Shown piece by piece: positions 13,901 to 28,900 of a DNA stretch of 64,000 bases. The number at the start of each line of letters is the position of its first letter. Positions within the stretch are counted from its first letter, which is position 1. The stretch comes from Neodontobutis hainanensis (taxonomy: Eukaryota; Chordata; Actinopteri; Gobiiformes; Odontobutidae). A program made the position numbers and the translations under genes. The DNA is taken from contig JALDNG010000105.1 in assembly GCA_024349245.1 (NCBI GenBank), forward strand, positions 591,001 to 655,000. Reading direction: 5' to 3'. The notes beneath the pieces are model-generated. The model saw only the letters and a list, made by a program, of their open reading frames with translations, searched no databases and was not told the DNA's origin.

Positions 13901-16900
13901 ATAGTTAAAAATTTGCCTAAGTTTTTTCTTTTTTCAGCATCTCTCTCTTTTCCAGTCTCTTGTCGGCCCTGTCCCAACTTTTTAGAGACGTGTTGCTGAA
14001 TCTAATTCAAAAAGAGCTGCTCCTGAAATGTTGTGTTTGTTCTGTTTCTCCACTACAGAGACTGCTTCTCCAAAGACAAATCCACACACTACTCCAGTGT
14101 AATAAATTCCAATGAAGGTAACTCCAAGGCTCTTTTCTCACTTATTACTAAAATTACAAAGCCTCCACACCAGAGTATGTGAGCGGTGCGGCGCGAGGAG
14201 CGGAGCTGTGTGGTGCGAGGAGCGGATTTTTTAAATGTTGGAGCGTTGTGATTTTCTCCCGCTCCGAAACCTCCACTATCGCTCAATTACCAATCACGAG
14301 GCAGGAGTCCCAGGACCAAACCACTGTCAGGAGACGGAGGGGTTTGGGGCTGTTCAGTGTTCAAAATTCCAATAAAGTATGGATGTTCTTCTCTTAGTAC
14401 TGCGTATTTGTTTTACACTACATGCATCTTCTGATCAGACACGGGTGTTATTAAAAAAAAAATACCCTGGAGCGAAAACGGAGCGAGACGTATAAGGACG
14501 GAGCGGGGGAGGGAGCGAGGAGCGGCAAATTGCACACCCGGAGCGGAGCTTGAGCAGAGTAATTATGAAATACTTTGAGCATGAAGCGCAAATTCTTCCC
14601 GCTCCGCTCACATACTCTGCTCCACACTCACTTCCCCCTCACCTTTACTCCTCAGATTTCTGTAATACACTTGCCTCATTTTTCAAATCAAAGATTCACC
14701 ACATTCACCAGCAACTCACCCCCCCTTTCTGTCCCCTACTCACCTACCCCTATCCCATCTGCCTCTATCCATTCATTTTCCACATTCTCCCTTCCCTCTG
14801 TTAACCAAATTTCAACTCAAATTCAAAAATCTAAATCCTCCTCCTGCAAACTGGACCCACTCCCAACTGTCCTGGTCAAAGCCACATTACCTTCTCTGTC
14901 CCCTCCCATCACTAACATTACTCACACCTCCCTCTGGATCTGTTCCCTCCTCTCTCAAGACTGCTGCTGTCACTGTGACACTCAAAAAACCTGGGTCAGA
15001 TCACACCAACCTTAATATCTCTCGCCCTATCTCTTATCTTATTTTCATCTGCGAAATTCTGGAAAAAAATAATCTTCCAATAATCTTTATGAAAAATTCC
15101 AATCTGGCTTCTGACCCCTCCACAGAACTGAAACTGCCCTCCTTAAAATAACTACTGACCTTCTCCTCTGACTCCGGCTCACTCTCCATCCTCCTTCTGC
15201 TCGATCTAACTGCAGCCTTTGATACATCTCACACTCCATCCTTCTGCCCAGACTCTCCTCTGTCAGCGTCACAGACGTAGCCCTCACCTGGTTCCACTCC
15301 TACCTCAGGACGCACTCAGTTCATCAAGCTCAAATCAATCCCACCCTGTCCCTGTCAGGTGTACCTCAGGGATCGGTACTAGGGCCCCCACTGTTCATCA
15401 TCTACCTTCTCCCCCTTGGTCACATCTTCTGAAAACATAAGTTCTACCTCTCAAACAAACCACTCACTCTCACCCTCTTCAACTGCCTCTGAAATGAAAT
15501 CATGTTCACCACAAACTTCCTCAAACTAAACAGTGATAAAACTGAACTGCTGCTAATAAGCACCAAAAACACCCTAAACAAAATCAATAACTTCTCCATT
15601 ACTTTTGAAAACCTCACCCCGCAGGTAAAAAGTCTGGGTGTCATCCTCGACAGCACACTCTCCTACACGTCCCACATGAATAATGCCCCCTGCTCTGCCT
15701 ACTTTCACCTCCGCCCCTCCCTCACACCTCACTCTACAGCCGTCCTTGTGCACAGTCTCATCACCTCCCGCCTGGATTACTGAGGCTCCCTTCTGTTTGG
15801 TCTCCCCCAAAAAACCCTCCCTAAACTTCAACTGGTCCAGAACTCAGCCGCCCGCATCATCACACGCACCCCCTTCACCAATCACATCACACCTGTCCTG
15901 CAACAGCTCCACTGGCTCCAGCAACTACCACATCAACTATAAAATACTGCTCCTCACATTAAAGCTCCTCCACATCTCCGCCCCCTCCCTCTGCTCCTCC
16001 TCCTCTCTATGGCTCTCAGTCCCTCCTGCCCGTCCCGTCTCCATCTGGAGTAGAGCCTTCAGCCGCTCTGCTCCAGCTTTGGAACTCTCTCCCCTCTGAC
16101 CTCTGACCTCCAAAACACAGACACACTGCCACATTTCATATCCAAACTCAAAACACGTGTTCAGACTGGCCTCCTCCCTCCCTCCATAACTGCACTGTCC
16201 TGTCATCAATATAAATGTTGTTTTTACTTGTTTTTAATTGTTGTTCTTGAGTATTTTAATTATGTGTTATTGTGTTTTTACTGTTGTTGTAAGGCGACCT
16301 TGAGTGTCCAGAAAGGCGCGTTAAAAATAAAATATATTATTATTATTATTATTATTATAATTATTAAAGTGGAGCTAAAACAAAAGAGGAGCCGTCTTCT
16401 CTTGGACAGATCATTTCAAATGGAGGCTAAAACTGTTAAACGTCCACTAAGACTGACAATAGAGGTCAGCCCTAAACCTGGTCCAGAGTCAGGACTAAAG
16501 CCGGTCCAGAGTCAGGACTAAACTGGATGAAGCAGAGTTAAAAGTGAGTTCTTTAACTCTGCCTACACTCTGAGTGACTCTGAATGACTCTGAAAACTCT
16601 TTGTCTCTAAACTATTTTAATTCTGTATTTGACTCTTGAGTCTTATTCTGAATCTGAGAGTTTTAAACGTGTCTTATTTGTGTAAAGCCCTTTGAAGGAC
16701 CAGTGTCTGTGCTTTAGAAGAAGGTCCAGACTCTGTCCAGGACTAACCCGCCCTGCTCAGAGCTACTTTCTTCTGCCTCCATGTTTCATAAGTTGTGCTG
16801 ATGTTTAATGAAGCGGAGACAGAGAATGGAGTGTGTTTCATTCACAAAGACACCTGATGTTAGCACAAAGCTAACATTGCTAAGCCCAGAGGCTAAAGTT

Positions 16901-19900
16901 AGATTAAAGCCTTTCCTCTTGTTGCAGTGGTTATGTTTGTAAGTGTTTGTAACTGAGCCCAGCTTTTGAATATATTTCCACAAAGGTCAAAGGTCAGGTC
17001 TCTTCAGCAGTTTGTTCTTCGGGACAGTTACCAGAGGCTCCGTTTGGCAGCAGCTGGAGGTTTGTATCAGTGACATCACCGAGATGGAATATGTAAAGAT
17101 CAATCTGGAAAGATGGCCGCAGGTAGCACAGGTGTAGTCACTTCTCTCCTACTGTACTCCTTGTTTGTTAATCTTGGACCTTCTAAAGTGGATTTAAACC
17201 GTAAATATATTGATAACAATTGTGGATCTTCTTTATAAAGCAAACTAACATCAACGCTAAGTCAAGCATTGGCTACAGGAAACATATCCTGGTTGTGACT
17301 TAAATTTACATGTCTCTCTAGAAAACAAATGGAAAGAAAAACAAGAAAACTTGTCGCCTGTGTTCGTTCAAACTTATCTGTGATCTGTTTGAGCTATTTT
17401 CTAGAAGCTGCAGCCTCCCAATTTATGTTCATATTCTCATTATAATAACGTTTTATGGAAGTCACATTGTTTTAACATATTCTCAAAATGTTTATAAAAG
17501 CCGATATCAGAAGAGGGGGGTCATAAATTACAACGACATTAACAGACCTCAGTTTGTGGCCCAACCAGAATAACTAAGACCACCAGGACACAAACTGACC
17601 TCATATTTACCAATAGATCACAATCTTATTCTTATGGCAAAAAACTCACTAAGAAATGCTTCCACCTCTTTTTAAAGAAAAATTAAACCATTGGAATTCC
17701 TAAGAATGAAACTTCATAATAACAACAACAAATCATAACTTTGGAGATGCAGCTCACCAAATTCAATAAGAGGAAATATTGCCTACAACTGACTGTAAAA
17801 AGTCAAACATAAAAAAAACATTAGAAATAACAAAAAGAAAGTTTATCAAGAAAATCAAACACAAACAACATAAAAACTCTGTCCCATGGATAAATTCAGA
17901 TATTTTAAAACTCATAAAAGAACGAGACTATGCCCTAAAAATACAATACATGGTGTTAAGAAATAAAGTAGTAAGATCCATAAGGAAAGCAAAAGCTGTT
18001 TTTTTCTCTATATAATTGATAAATCAAATGTAAACTCTAAATATCCAAAAATGACAGGCGATTACCTCAAAGAACGAGCAGTGTTAGAAATAAAAATCAA
18101 TGACCAACCAACAAATAATTCTCCAGTCATAGCTGAAGCCTTCAATAGTTACTTCATCCACTCTGTAGCCAAAATAGAAAAGGTTCACCATTAACTACAA
18201 GTAGACCTTTATGTTCGGTTAATACCAGCGCACCAGGTTTCAGTTTTTAATTAGTGTGAGAGAAACAGAGGTATCACAGACCCTTAAGTCACTCAGACCA
18301 TCCAGATGCAAGAACATCTTTGGTTTGGATGCAGTTATGCTCAAGGAGCTGATCACATCCATTACACCCCCCATTAGTAAAATAATCTACTCATCCTTTT
18401 CAAAAAGCATGTTCCCCAGCCTCTGGAAATCATCTGTTGTAGTCCCAATTTTCAAAAGTGGAGCTCAGTCCCAGGAAAACTAATAGGTATGTAGACCTAT
18501 TAGTATACTCCCCTGTGTGTCTTCATATCCATAACCTTCAGTTAAACACACTTAAAACAGTGGAAACAGTCCTCCCAGTGTTGAGCCAGACGTTCTCGGC
18601 TGCAGGTTGAATACAAATATCAGTGTGTTAAATGATTCCAAAATCTCATTTAAAATCACAAATCACTAATAAAATTCATCAACTTCAGATACACTCGTTC
18701 TCAAACGTCCACTCCAGCAGCTAAAATGTTTATGCATTCAATGATCTTGTCCCTTTTTACAAACTGCACCTGTTTGGTCACAGGCCAGTTCTACATCTTT
18801 AAACCCCTGCAATCATTTTACAAACAAACTATGAACATTTTAGACAGAAAACCAAACTTTTACCACCATTGTCCAATACTGCAAAAAACATGGTCAAATA
18901 ATCAAAACTATGTCTAATATAAAAGATCATTCATGGGCTATCCTCCACTTCACCTCCGTACAGCCGAACACAGAAGAACCAGACGAGCAGCAAGAGGAGA
19001 CTGTATCATACCCTTTAGGAAAAGTACATTTGGTCAATCCACCTTCTCTGTCTCTGCAGCTTCTGAATGGAATCATACCCCCTCCACCATCTGAAATCTA
19101 AACACCTCCCACACATTTAATACACAGCTGAAGAAATGGCTTATTGACAATCAGCGCTGTGAGAACTGACACTACGTCTCTCTGCTCCTGCTGGCCTCTT
19201 GCCCCGTGTTATGTCCCGTCTCTGATGTTTGATTGTTGTGCCTGTCATGCTTCTGTTACTTTAATAGAATGTGCGCTACTTCCTTGTAATGTTTTGTAAC
19301 TAAACATTTTATTCCTTCTGTTTTAACCTGACTTTTAACATCTGTCATTGGACTACAAATGAAAAATACACTGTTGGCTAACTCTGGCATATTTACATTT
19401 TTTTTCGGTCAATCTCTTGAAAAAAAAAAAAAAGAAAGAAAGAAACCTGTGGGAGTTCCTGCTGGTTTCCTCCAGTCTGTTCGTTGAGAAGATTAACTTC
19501 TGCTAATTGTGTTTCCTCGGTATTTTTCACTAAGTTAAAGACAAAATACATTTTAGAAATATACAATTTGTGGGACGTCCGGTCAGTTTATCTCAGGACA
19601 AGCTGATATAAAACTCACACTGCTCTTGCCTGTCCTGCTTACGAAAGAAAGAAGAAAAGCACTCCCTCAGGCGGTGATCTGAAAGACACAAGAGTTGAGT
19701 GAGGAACAAAGTTTTTTTTTTCTGAATGAGTCTGTGCTCTGAGCTTTTACATTGTTGTCATTTCCCTTTAAGGTCATAAATACATTTATTCATTTAGCAG
19801 ACGCTTTTATCCAAAGCGACTTACATTGTTCTACAGTAATTACCAGTGTTACAGCCACTGGAGGCAAGGTGGGTTAAGTGTCTTGCCCAAGGACACAATG

Positions 19901-22900
19901 ACAGTATGAACTGTGGGATGAGTGAGAATCGAACCGGCTACCTTCCGGTTGAAGGACAACCACTCTACCACTGAGCTACTGCCACCCAGTAGCTCAGTGG
20001 GTAGCTCAAATCAGACTGATTGACTCTGTAACAGGCTGGGACTGAGTTTTACTGAACATGAGAACAGTAACAAAAGACAAACACACTTATTTATGACAGT
20101 GATGACAGTCGTTGGTCCAAACTGATGCTCACTTGTTTCTTTATCTTGTCTCATCTTGAGACCTGGGACCCTCTTCAGGCGAGTCCTGGGACTTTTGACA
20201 ACTTATCCACCAGTGTTAGTGCTTTTTCTTGTCCCTCTAGACTTAGAGAAACTTATCCATGCTTTTATCTCCAGCAGGTTAGATTACTGTAATGGCCTGT
20301 TCACTGGTCTCTCAAAACGAGGGTTAAGACGGCTGCAGCTTATTCAGAACGCTGCTGCTCGGGTTCTAACTAACACCAGGAAGTACGACCACATCAGTCC
20401 AGTTTTAAAATCTCTGCACTGGCTTCTGTGGCTCAGAGAATAGACTTTAAAACAGCACTGCTGCTTTACAAGTCTCTAAATGGTTTAGCACCAGAATATA
20501 TTTTTGAAATGCTAGTAGCTTATGAACCTCCTCGGACTCTGAGAACATCTGGGACAGACTTCTGCTCGAGCCCAGAGTTAGAACTAAACAGAGTGAAGCA
20601 GTGTTTAAGTTTCAGCAAAAACCTGGAACAACCTCAACTTTAACAATGTTCAAGGTTAAAAACCTTCCTCTTTAGCTCCGCCTACTCTACAACTTAAATT
20701 GTTTTTTATCTGCACTCTTCTTTTATAATGCTTTTAATTTTTCTTATGTTTCTAAATCTTGTAAATTGTCATTTATTCATGTAAAGCACTTTGAATTACC
20801 CAGTGTATGAATTGTGCTATATAAAGAAAATTTCCTTGCCTTGGTTTGGAGCTGGACTGGGACCTAAAAATGAAGATTCTGTCGATGTTTTGTGGGCTAC
20901 TGACCCAAAGACTGCACTTCCTCGGCTCAGGCTGTTCGCTGTGAGCAGGGCAGTCATGTGGCTCTTTTATTCAGCTCTTCTAGAAAGCGTTATCAGAGAC
21001 AGGACGGCAGCATGCTCTGGCAAAGCCCTGTCACTTTTTATTCACTAAGTCTGAGCTTCTTCCTTCAGGTCCAGAGCTTACAGATGGAAAACCAACGACT
21101 CAAGCTCTCTTTTATTCCAACGTCCATCACTCTGTTCAAAGAGGCTCATTTACTGGCTTTGTGTTTGTGTCACATTTTATTCTCTTTTTTATTATTTATT
21201 AAACATTTTCTATAAATATGACAGTTGTATTCCAGTATTTATGTCTGTATTTATTGTAGATTAGTTTGTTATAGTATAGAACAGTTATTCTATTTCAGTA
21301 AGTGGTATTTTGCACAGATCATTGCTGGTTACAGTAGTGTTACTGGATGAATGTGTGTTGGACAGATAAGTATGTATTTATGTTTCTTCTGTCTCTTATG
21401 TACTGTACGTTCTTCTCAGCACTGGGCCCAACACAAAGTCCCTTTGGGACAATCAAGTGTTTTTATATTTTTAATTTGATGTGTGTCTTTAATGAAACAA
21501 TAAACTCTAAAAATATATGAATCTCTTCCATTATTGTTGAGGGACAATAAACCAAAGAAAGTCCCAGAGCCATTCCAGAGCGGGACTTAATGTATGTCAT
21601 AGTTTTAACTCAAATGTAGAGCAATTAGGAAGTCCTTATAAGGATTGGTGCAGATAAATAAATATAGAACTATAGAACTATTATTATTATTATGAATAAA
21701 AACCAAGTCATGTGCAGCTCCAGAATACAGCACAAGAGACTAATATAAACCTCAGCTTCAGAAGGAAAAGGAGGAGTTCTTAATTAAATGTGAAAGAGCT
21801 AAATAGTTTCTTTAGACTCTGTGTCTGAGCCTGTGTCTGGTTCTCTCTCTGTCAGCCTCAGCCTCTGTCTGCTCTCACTCAACTCATTCATTTGATCCAA
21901 AACCAACAGTGTCTAATGTGTCACATCGAAGCTGCAGCACAAACTAGAATAAGAGCTTTTATAAAGCTCCTTCTTCCTCCAACTTTATTTCTTTCTCTCA
22001 GTTCAGTGACAGACTTTCTTCTGCTGCTCGTGTTTCCTCACTTTCCTCCGCTAACTTAAAGACACACAACATTTTACAAATACACATGTTGTGGGACGTC
22101 CGGACAAAAGTAATAATATAAGAACTAAACTGTTGAATAGTTTCCTCCATGAGGCTTATTTATGACTCTGTTGTTGTTTTGAACTTTGTCATATTTTCTG
22201 TGGCAGCAGTAAAATAGGACGAGCTTCAACTGAGTTTATCTCAGAACAAGATCAACTCATTGGAATACTCACCCTTGCAGTCACTTATTATTTTCTTCAG
22301 AGACTCCAGTTCAACTTCCAGCTTCTGGAAAACACCTGAAAGACACAAAGGTTGAGTGATGAACAGTTTCTTCTGAATGAGTCTGTGTCTGAGCTTTTAC
22401 ATTGTTGTCATTTCCCTTTAAGGCCATAAATCAGATTGACTCTGTAACAGGCTGGGACTGACTTTTACTGAACATGAGAACAGTAACAAAAGACAAACAC
22501 ACTTATTTATGACAGTGATGACAGTCGATGGTCCAAACTGATGCTCACTTGTTTCTTTATCTTGTCTCATCTTGAGACCTGGGACCCTCTTCAGGCGAGT
22601 CCTGGGACTTTTCACAACTTATCCACCAGTGTTAGTGCTTTTTCTTGTCCAACTATTGACCCTCAGCAGGTGTCCATAGTTTTTCGTCAGGTCTGTAATA
22701 AAAACCCTCTGGACCAGACGACCCTCCTGCATCTTACTGAGGACTTGTGCTTCTGAACCGACTGCTGCTTGGGCCCAATTTTCCAACAATCATTATTGAG
22801 CTGCACTGTCCCCGCTCTGTGGAAGAACTCTGTAATCATCCCTGTGCCCAAAGTATCTTGTCCTGCTGTTAACAACCACTTAAGGCCAGTAGCTTTGACA

Positions 22901-25900
22901 TGTGTCGTAATGAAATGTGTGAAAAGATCCTTGTGAACATGCTTAAGACTGATGTAAACTCTAGTTCAGACCCTCTCCAATTTGCCCACAGACAGGCCCG
23001 GAGCACCTGAAGGCATCTCATTTACAAACCTGTAGAAAACCCTAAAGCTTATGCTCTGTGTCCATTTGTTGACTTTTCTTCCACATTTAACTCAGAACAA
23101 CCACAGCTACTGGGCCAGAAACTGATAATCCTTTTATTATCCACTGCTTTTATTCTTTTTGAACTGGTCGACCACAGGTAAAAGGACATGGTGTCCTCTC
23201 TAGGGTCAAATACTCGAACACAGGTGTCCCTCAGGGCTGTGGCACTTCTTTCCTTTTTACACTGGACACAAATGAATGCAACAATCACATCCTTAAGTTC
23301 TGACGACACAGTGGTCTTAAGCCGACTGGATAAAGACGACTGTTCTCTGTGCACATGCATGAGAGCGGCCATTTTAACAACTGACCAACACAATCTGCTT
23401 TTAACGTTAAAAACACAAGTCATGTGCAGCTCCAGAATACAGCACAAGAGACTAATATAAACCTCAGCTTCAGAAGGAAAAGGAGGAGTTCTTAATTAAA
23501 TGTGAAAGAGCTAAAGAGTTTCTTTAGACTCTGTGTCTGAGCCTGTGTCTGGTTCTCTCTCTGTCAGCCTCAGCCTCTGTCTGCTCTCACTCAACTCATT
23601 CATTTGATCCAAAACCAACAGTGTCTAATGTGTCACATCGAAGCTGCAGCACAAACTAGAATGAGAGCTTTTATAGAGCTCCTTCTTCCTCCAACTTTAT
23701 TTCTTTCTCTCAGTTCAGTGACAGACTTTCTTCTGCTGCTCGTGTTTCCTCACTTTCCTCCGCTAACTTAAAGACACACAACATTTTACAAATACACATG
23801 TTGTGGGACGTCCGGCAAAAATAATAATATAAGAACTAAACTGTTGAATCATTTCCTCCATGAGCCTTATTTATGACTCTGTTGTTGTTTTGAACTTTGT
23901 CATATTTTCTGTGGCAGCAGTAAAATAGGACGAGCTTCAACTGAGTTTATCTCAGAACAAGATCAACTCATTGGAATACTCACCCTTGCCGTCATTTATT
24001 ATTTTCTTCAGAGACTTAAGTTTATCTTCCGGCGTCTGTTGTTCATCTGAAAGACACAAAGGTTGAGTGATGAACAGTTTCTTCTGAATGAGTCTGTGTC
24101 TGAGCTTTTACTTTGTTGTCATTTCCCTTTAAGGCCATAAATCAGATTGACTCTGTAACAGGCTGGGACTGACTTTTACTGAACATGAGAACAGTAACAA
24201 AAGACAAACACACTTATTTATGACAGTGATGACAGTCGTTGGTCCAAACTGATGCTCACTTGTTTCTTTATCTTGTCTCATCTTGAGACCTGGGACCCTC
24301 TTCAAGCAAGTCCTGGGACTTTTCACAACTTATCCACCAGTGTTAGTGCTTTTTCTTGTCCAACTATTGACCCTCAGCAGGTGTCCATAGTTTTTCGTCA
24401 GGTCTGTAATAAAAACCCTCTGGACCAGACGACCCTCCTGCATCTTACTGAGGACTTGTGCTTCTGAACCGACTGCTGCTTGGGTCCAATTTTCCAACAA
24501 TCATTATTGAGCTGCACTGTCCCCGCTCTGTGGAAGAACTCTGTAATCATCCCTGTGCCCAAAGTATCTTGTCCTGCTGTTAACAACCACTTAAGGCCAG
24601 TAGCTTTGACATGTGTCGTAATGAAATGTGTGAAAAGATCCTTGTGAACATGCTTAAGACTGATGTAAACTCTAGTTCAGACCCTCTCCAATTTGCCCAC
24701 AGACAGGCCCGGAGCACCTGAAGGCATCTCATTTACAAACCTGTAGAAAACCCTAAAGCTTATGCTCTGTGTCCATTTGTTGACTTTTCTTCCACATTTA
24801 ACTCAGAACAACCACAGCTACTGGGCCAGAAACTGATAATCCTTTTATTATCCACTGCTTTTATTCTTTTTGAACTGGACGACCACAGCAAGTGAAAGGA
24901 CATGGTGTCCTCTCTAGGGTCAAATACTCGAACACAGGTGTCCCTCAGGGCTGTGGCACTTCTTTCCTTTTTACACTGGACACAAATGAATGCAACAATC
25001 ACATCCTTAAGTTCTGACGACACAGTGGTCTTAAGCCGACTGGATAAAGACGACTGTTCTCTGTGCACATGCATGAGAGCGGCCATTTTAAGAACTGACC
25101 AACACAATCTGCTTTTAACGTTAAAAACACAAGTCATGTGCAGCTCCAGAATACAGCACAAGAGACTAATATAAACCTCAGCTTCAGAAGGAAAAGGACG
25201 AGTTCTTAATTAAATGTGAAAGAGCTAAAGAGTTTCTTTAGACTCTGTGTCTGAGCCTGTGTCTGGTTCTCTCTCTGTCAGCCTCAGCCTCTGTCTGCTC
25301 TCACTCAACTCATTCATTTGATCCAAAACCAACAGTGTCTAATGTGTCACATCGAAGCTGCAGCACAAACTAGAATGAGAGCTTTTATAGAGCTCCTTCT
25401 TCCTCCAACTTTATTTCTTTCTCTCAGTTCAGTGACAGACTTTCTTCTGCTGCTCGTGTTTCCTCACTTTCCTCCGCTAACTTAAAGACACAACATTTTA
25501 CAAATACACATGTTGTGGGACGTCCGGCAAAAATAATAATATAAGAACTAAACTGTTGAACAGTTTCCTCCATGAGGCTGTAGTGAATGCGGAAGATTAG
25601 GTGGAACTGCGAGGACCAAGGAGGACACAGATACACACCAACACTGAGTTAAAAGTGAAGACTTGTAAATAATTAAGAATAATTAGTAAAATGCTTAAGA
25701 GTAATGTTAAAGTTAAATAGATGTCAATGATGTTTTGAAAGTGTGGGAGAACAAAATATGTTGTGTAAGTGTAAACAAGAACCAAGAGTTTAAATCTAAG
25801 TAGGCCTAGAATCAGAAGGCTAAAATATAGGTCAAATTTTGTCTGTGAGCAGAGAACAGGAAGTCATGACATGCAGTGACACACACAGAGTCAGGTACGA

Positions 25901-28900
25901 CAAGTACACAAAAGTTCACAAAGACAGGTCACAGGAGTTCACAGAAGACCCAGTGTCCCACTTACGAGAATTCACAGGGTGTAAAAAATGTGTCAGAGCG
26001 CATGTGTGTTGACGTCACGACTGCACCCTGTCCAGAAGATATAAAAGGGCCCTTGAGACTCCGGCAAACGGGTCTTGCTGATCTCTTTGATTCAGGAGCA
26101 ACCATGTATCAAAGTTAGAACTGCATAAACCCCACTCTTCTACTGTACTGTCCACTGTTGCACCCTTCTCTGGGCTCTGCCCTGAGGGACCAGCCTCCTT
26201 TTTCCCTCACTGCTATCCCTTTGGGTCGCCCCTAGGATACTATTATTAGATGGGTGAATAATAGAGGCAATCTACTTCTTCCTCTGAAAATCTCTCTCAC
26301 TCACTCTACTCTCAAACACATCAAGTCTAGTACTTGAGTCAAGGTTTTGTGTTGAGTCAGTGTTTAAAGGTTTTGTGTTTTAAAACTGTACTGTACACTT
26401 TGTTCTTTCTCTGGGCTCTGCCCTGAGGGACCCCTTCTCCTCTTTTCACTCGCCACTATATCTATGGGCCACTCCTAGAATACTATATCCAGATGGGTTT
26501 AATATAGAGTCAATCTACTTCTTCCTCTAAAAATCTGTCTTACCCTCTAAAACCCTAGAAAAGGTCAATCCTAGTACTCGAGTTATGGTCATATAACTAT
26601 GTTATATTGTAAGAGGTTATATTGTGTGAAGTGTCATACTGTTATTTTTGTTTAACCTTTTAATAAAGGCCTAGTTCAATACTGGGACAAAGACATATTC
26701 ACTCTCCAGGTCGTTCTTTAAACTCAGCCTCTCCCACAGGCACAGAGCTCTGATTATCAGAATCAGACTCACTAACAGGCAGGCCGTCCAATCCCTCCAC
26801 TGGACACCAGAATAACAGGGAGAGTCGACCGCCGCACATAAGCCTAAGGTAAGACCTCTATTAAAATCCTCCATAAAAAGATGGGACTGTTTTGAGGAAT
26901 AGCACTCATTAGAGGAGTCACACACTTGGGACCCAATTTTACAGACGGAGCTGTTTCAGGGTTAGACCAGACTTTAACCAACCGACTTGCAATCGGGTTT
27001 GGCATCACCTACAGTGACCTGTCAGCCTCAGAAGTCATTAATGTGTAGAAGCCAGTGCTGTGTTAGAGTCTCATACAAATAGGAAATTACAGGGAGTTAG
27101 TCCTCGCAGAAGGGACAACCTCCAAAAAATTATAACTAGTCTCTTGACCATTAGTGACCTTCGCGACAGGCTTATTTATGACTCTGTTGTTGTTTTGAAC
27201 TTTGTCATATTTTCTGTGGCAGCAGTAAAATAGGACGAGCTACAACTGAGTTTATCTCAGAACAAGATCAACTCATTGGAATACTCACCTTGAGAATCCA
27301 GTTCAACTTCCAGCTTCTGTAGTTCATCTGAAAGACACAAAGGTTGAGTGAGGAACACAGGTTTCTTCTGAATGAGTCTGTGCTCTGAGCTTTTACATTG
27401 TTGTCATTTCCCTTTAAGGCCATAAATCAGATTGATTCTCCAATTTGCCCACAGACAGGCCCGGAGCACCTGAAGGCATCTCATTTACAAACCTGTAGAA
27501 AACCCTAAAGCTTATGCTATGTGTCCATTTGTTGACTTTTCTTCCACATTTAACTCAGAACAACCACAGCTACTGGGCAGAAACTGACTGATAATCCTTT
27601 TATTATCCACTGCTTTTATTCTTTTTGAACTGGACGACCACAGCAAGTGAAAGGACATGGTGTCCTCTCTAGGGTCAAATACTCGAACACAGGTGTCCCT
27701 CAGGGCTGTGGCACTTCCCTTTCCTTTTTACACTGGTGTGACGACCCAGCTCTTGAACTTCCCCTTTAAGAGGGTTGTCTTGTATGGAGTGGGCGAGTTG
27801 TCAGGTGTGGTCTATCAGAGCCCCTCCCCTCTCTCAGATAGACCACACCTGACAACTCGCCCACTCTGCTTGTGAGACTGAAATGTATCCTCAGTTGTGT
27901 GAGTTGATCTTGTTGGAGCAATTTAAATACACACTTTCTGAGCGAATATCCAACTACTTGAATGAACACAAGTCAAAGACTACATCTGAGGCAGCTGTTC
28001 TAGCTGATGAGTACATGTTTACATCTAAAGGTAATGCTCAGTGTTGGAAGTAACGGCGGCAGAGTATAACGGCGTTAGAGTATAATGGCGTCAGAGTATA
28101 ACGGCGTTAGAGTATAATGGCGTTACTAGTGGCGTTAATTTTTCAGTAACGGAGTAATCTAATCAATTACTTTCTCCATCGTTGTAACGCCGTTATCGTT
28201 ACTGAGGATGTAAAGTGTCACGTTACTACAATTTGGTTGACAAAAGCGCGAGGTGTCATGCTTTGGCTACACATCAGCTGCTGCTGGACAGAGCGGGGGG
28301 GTGTGGGCAGTGCCCTGCTCACGCTGTCTCACTGACTTCCACTAAACACAAGACACCGTCAGCTGGGGAGCTCGGGAAACTCAAGTGTTCTCAAACTGAA
28401 AGTACTGGAAGTACTTCTCGTTTTTTAAAATTAAAGACAAGAATGTTTCTGTAAAATGCTATGCACTGGAAAAAAGACTTTATCCACGTCTGCCTAAAGC
28501 CCCTCACATCAACACATGCTAACACGACACTTGCTGCTGATGCTAACCCAAACCCAAAGGCAGCTCCAGGAGACAGAGCCTCTGTTAAAATAACCCTCAC
28601 TAAAACACCAACACGAGGAGGAGGAAGGGGGGTTGCCCCATGCCGAAACACTTTTGCTAAATTCAGTGAATATGAAAAAATGAATATTGAGCTCCAAACG
28701 TCATTTGAGGAATTAGAGTACATTACAAGCACTGGTTTAGTTTTTAGATGAAGAGTATTTTAGAATCGATTAATCTATTATTCATTTTATTTGAGAATGA
28801 ACATGTTACTCTACAGAGAGAGGTGGATTGTGTTCTGTTTGTGCAATAATTTACAGTCACAGAGAGTTGCACTTCTTATTGGCCAGATCTTCCTTTGTTT

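Larger units (their letters stand above)
25121..27736. repeat. Tandem unit, copy 8, with LTR insertion
   Basis: Unit sequence split by the 1,590-bp LTR at 25,579. The coil exon is at 27,289-27,327. Subtracting the insertion, the exon-to-exon spacing to copy 7 is 1,715 bp, as in intact neighbours. Its LINE relic has a deletion at 27,438 and ends at the Gypsy insertion. Confidence 0.88.

Noticed and set aside
14550..15831. ORFs in the Pro/Ser/Thr-rich stretch
   Set aside because: Parts of a degenerate L2 LINE read in mixed frames.
19781..20008. Possible tRNA gene (A and B boxes)
   Set aside because: The tRNA-like head is followed by a SINE body and tail, with a second copy at 49,797. It is a retroposon, not a working tRNA.
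25579..27168. A complete endogenous retrovirus
   Set aside because: No gag, pol or env text beside it, and the tandem unit resumes directly on both sides; only an LTR-like segment is present.
28391..28751. Coding gene inside the hAT element
   Set aside because: The ORFs overlap on both strands, are low in complexity, and lack hAT transposase or dimerisation motifs.
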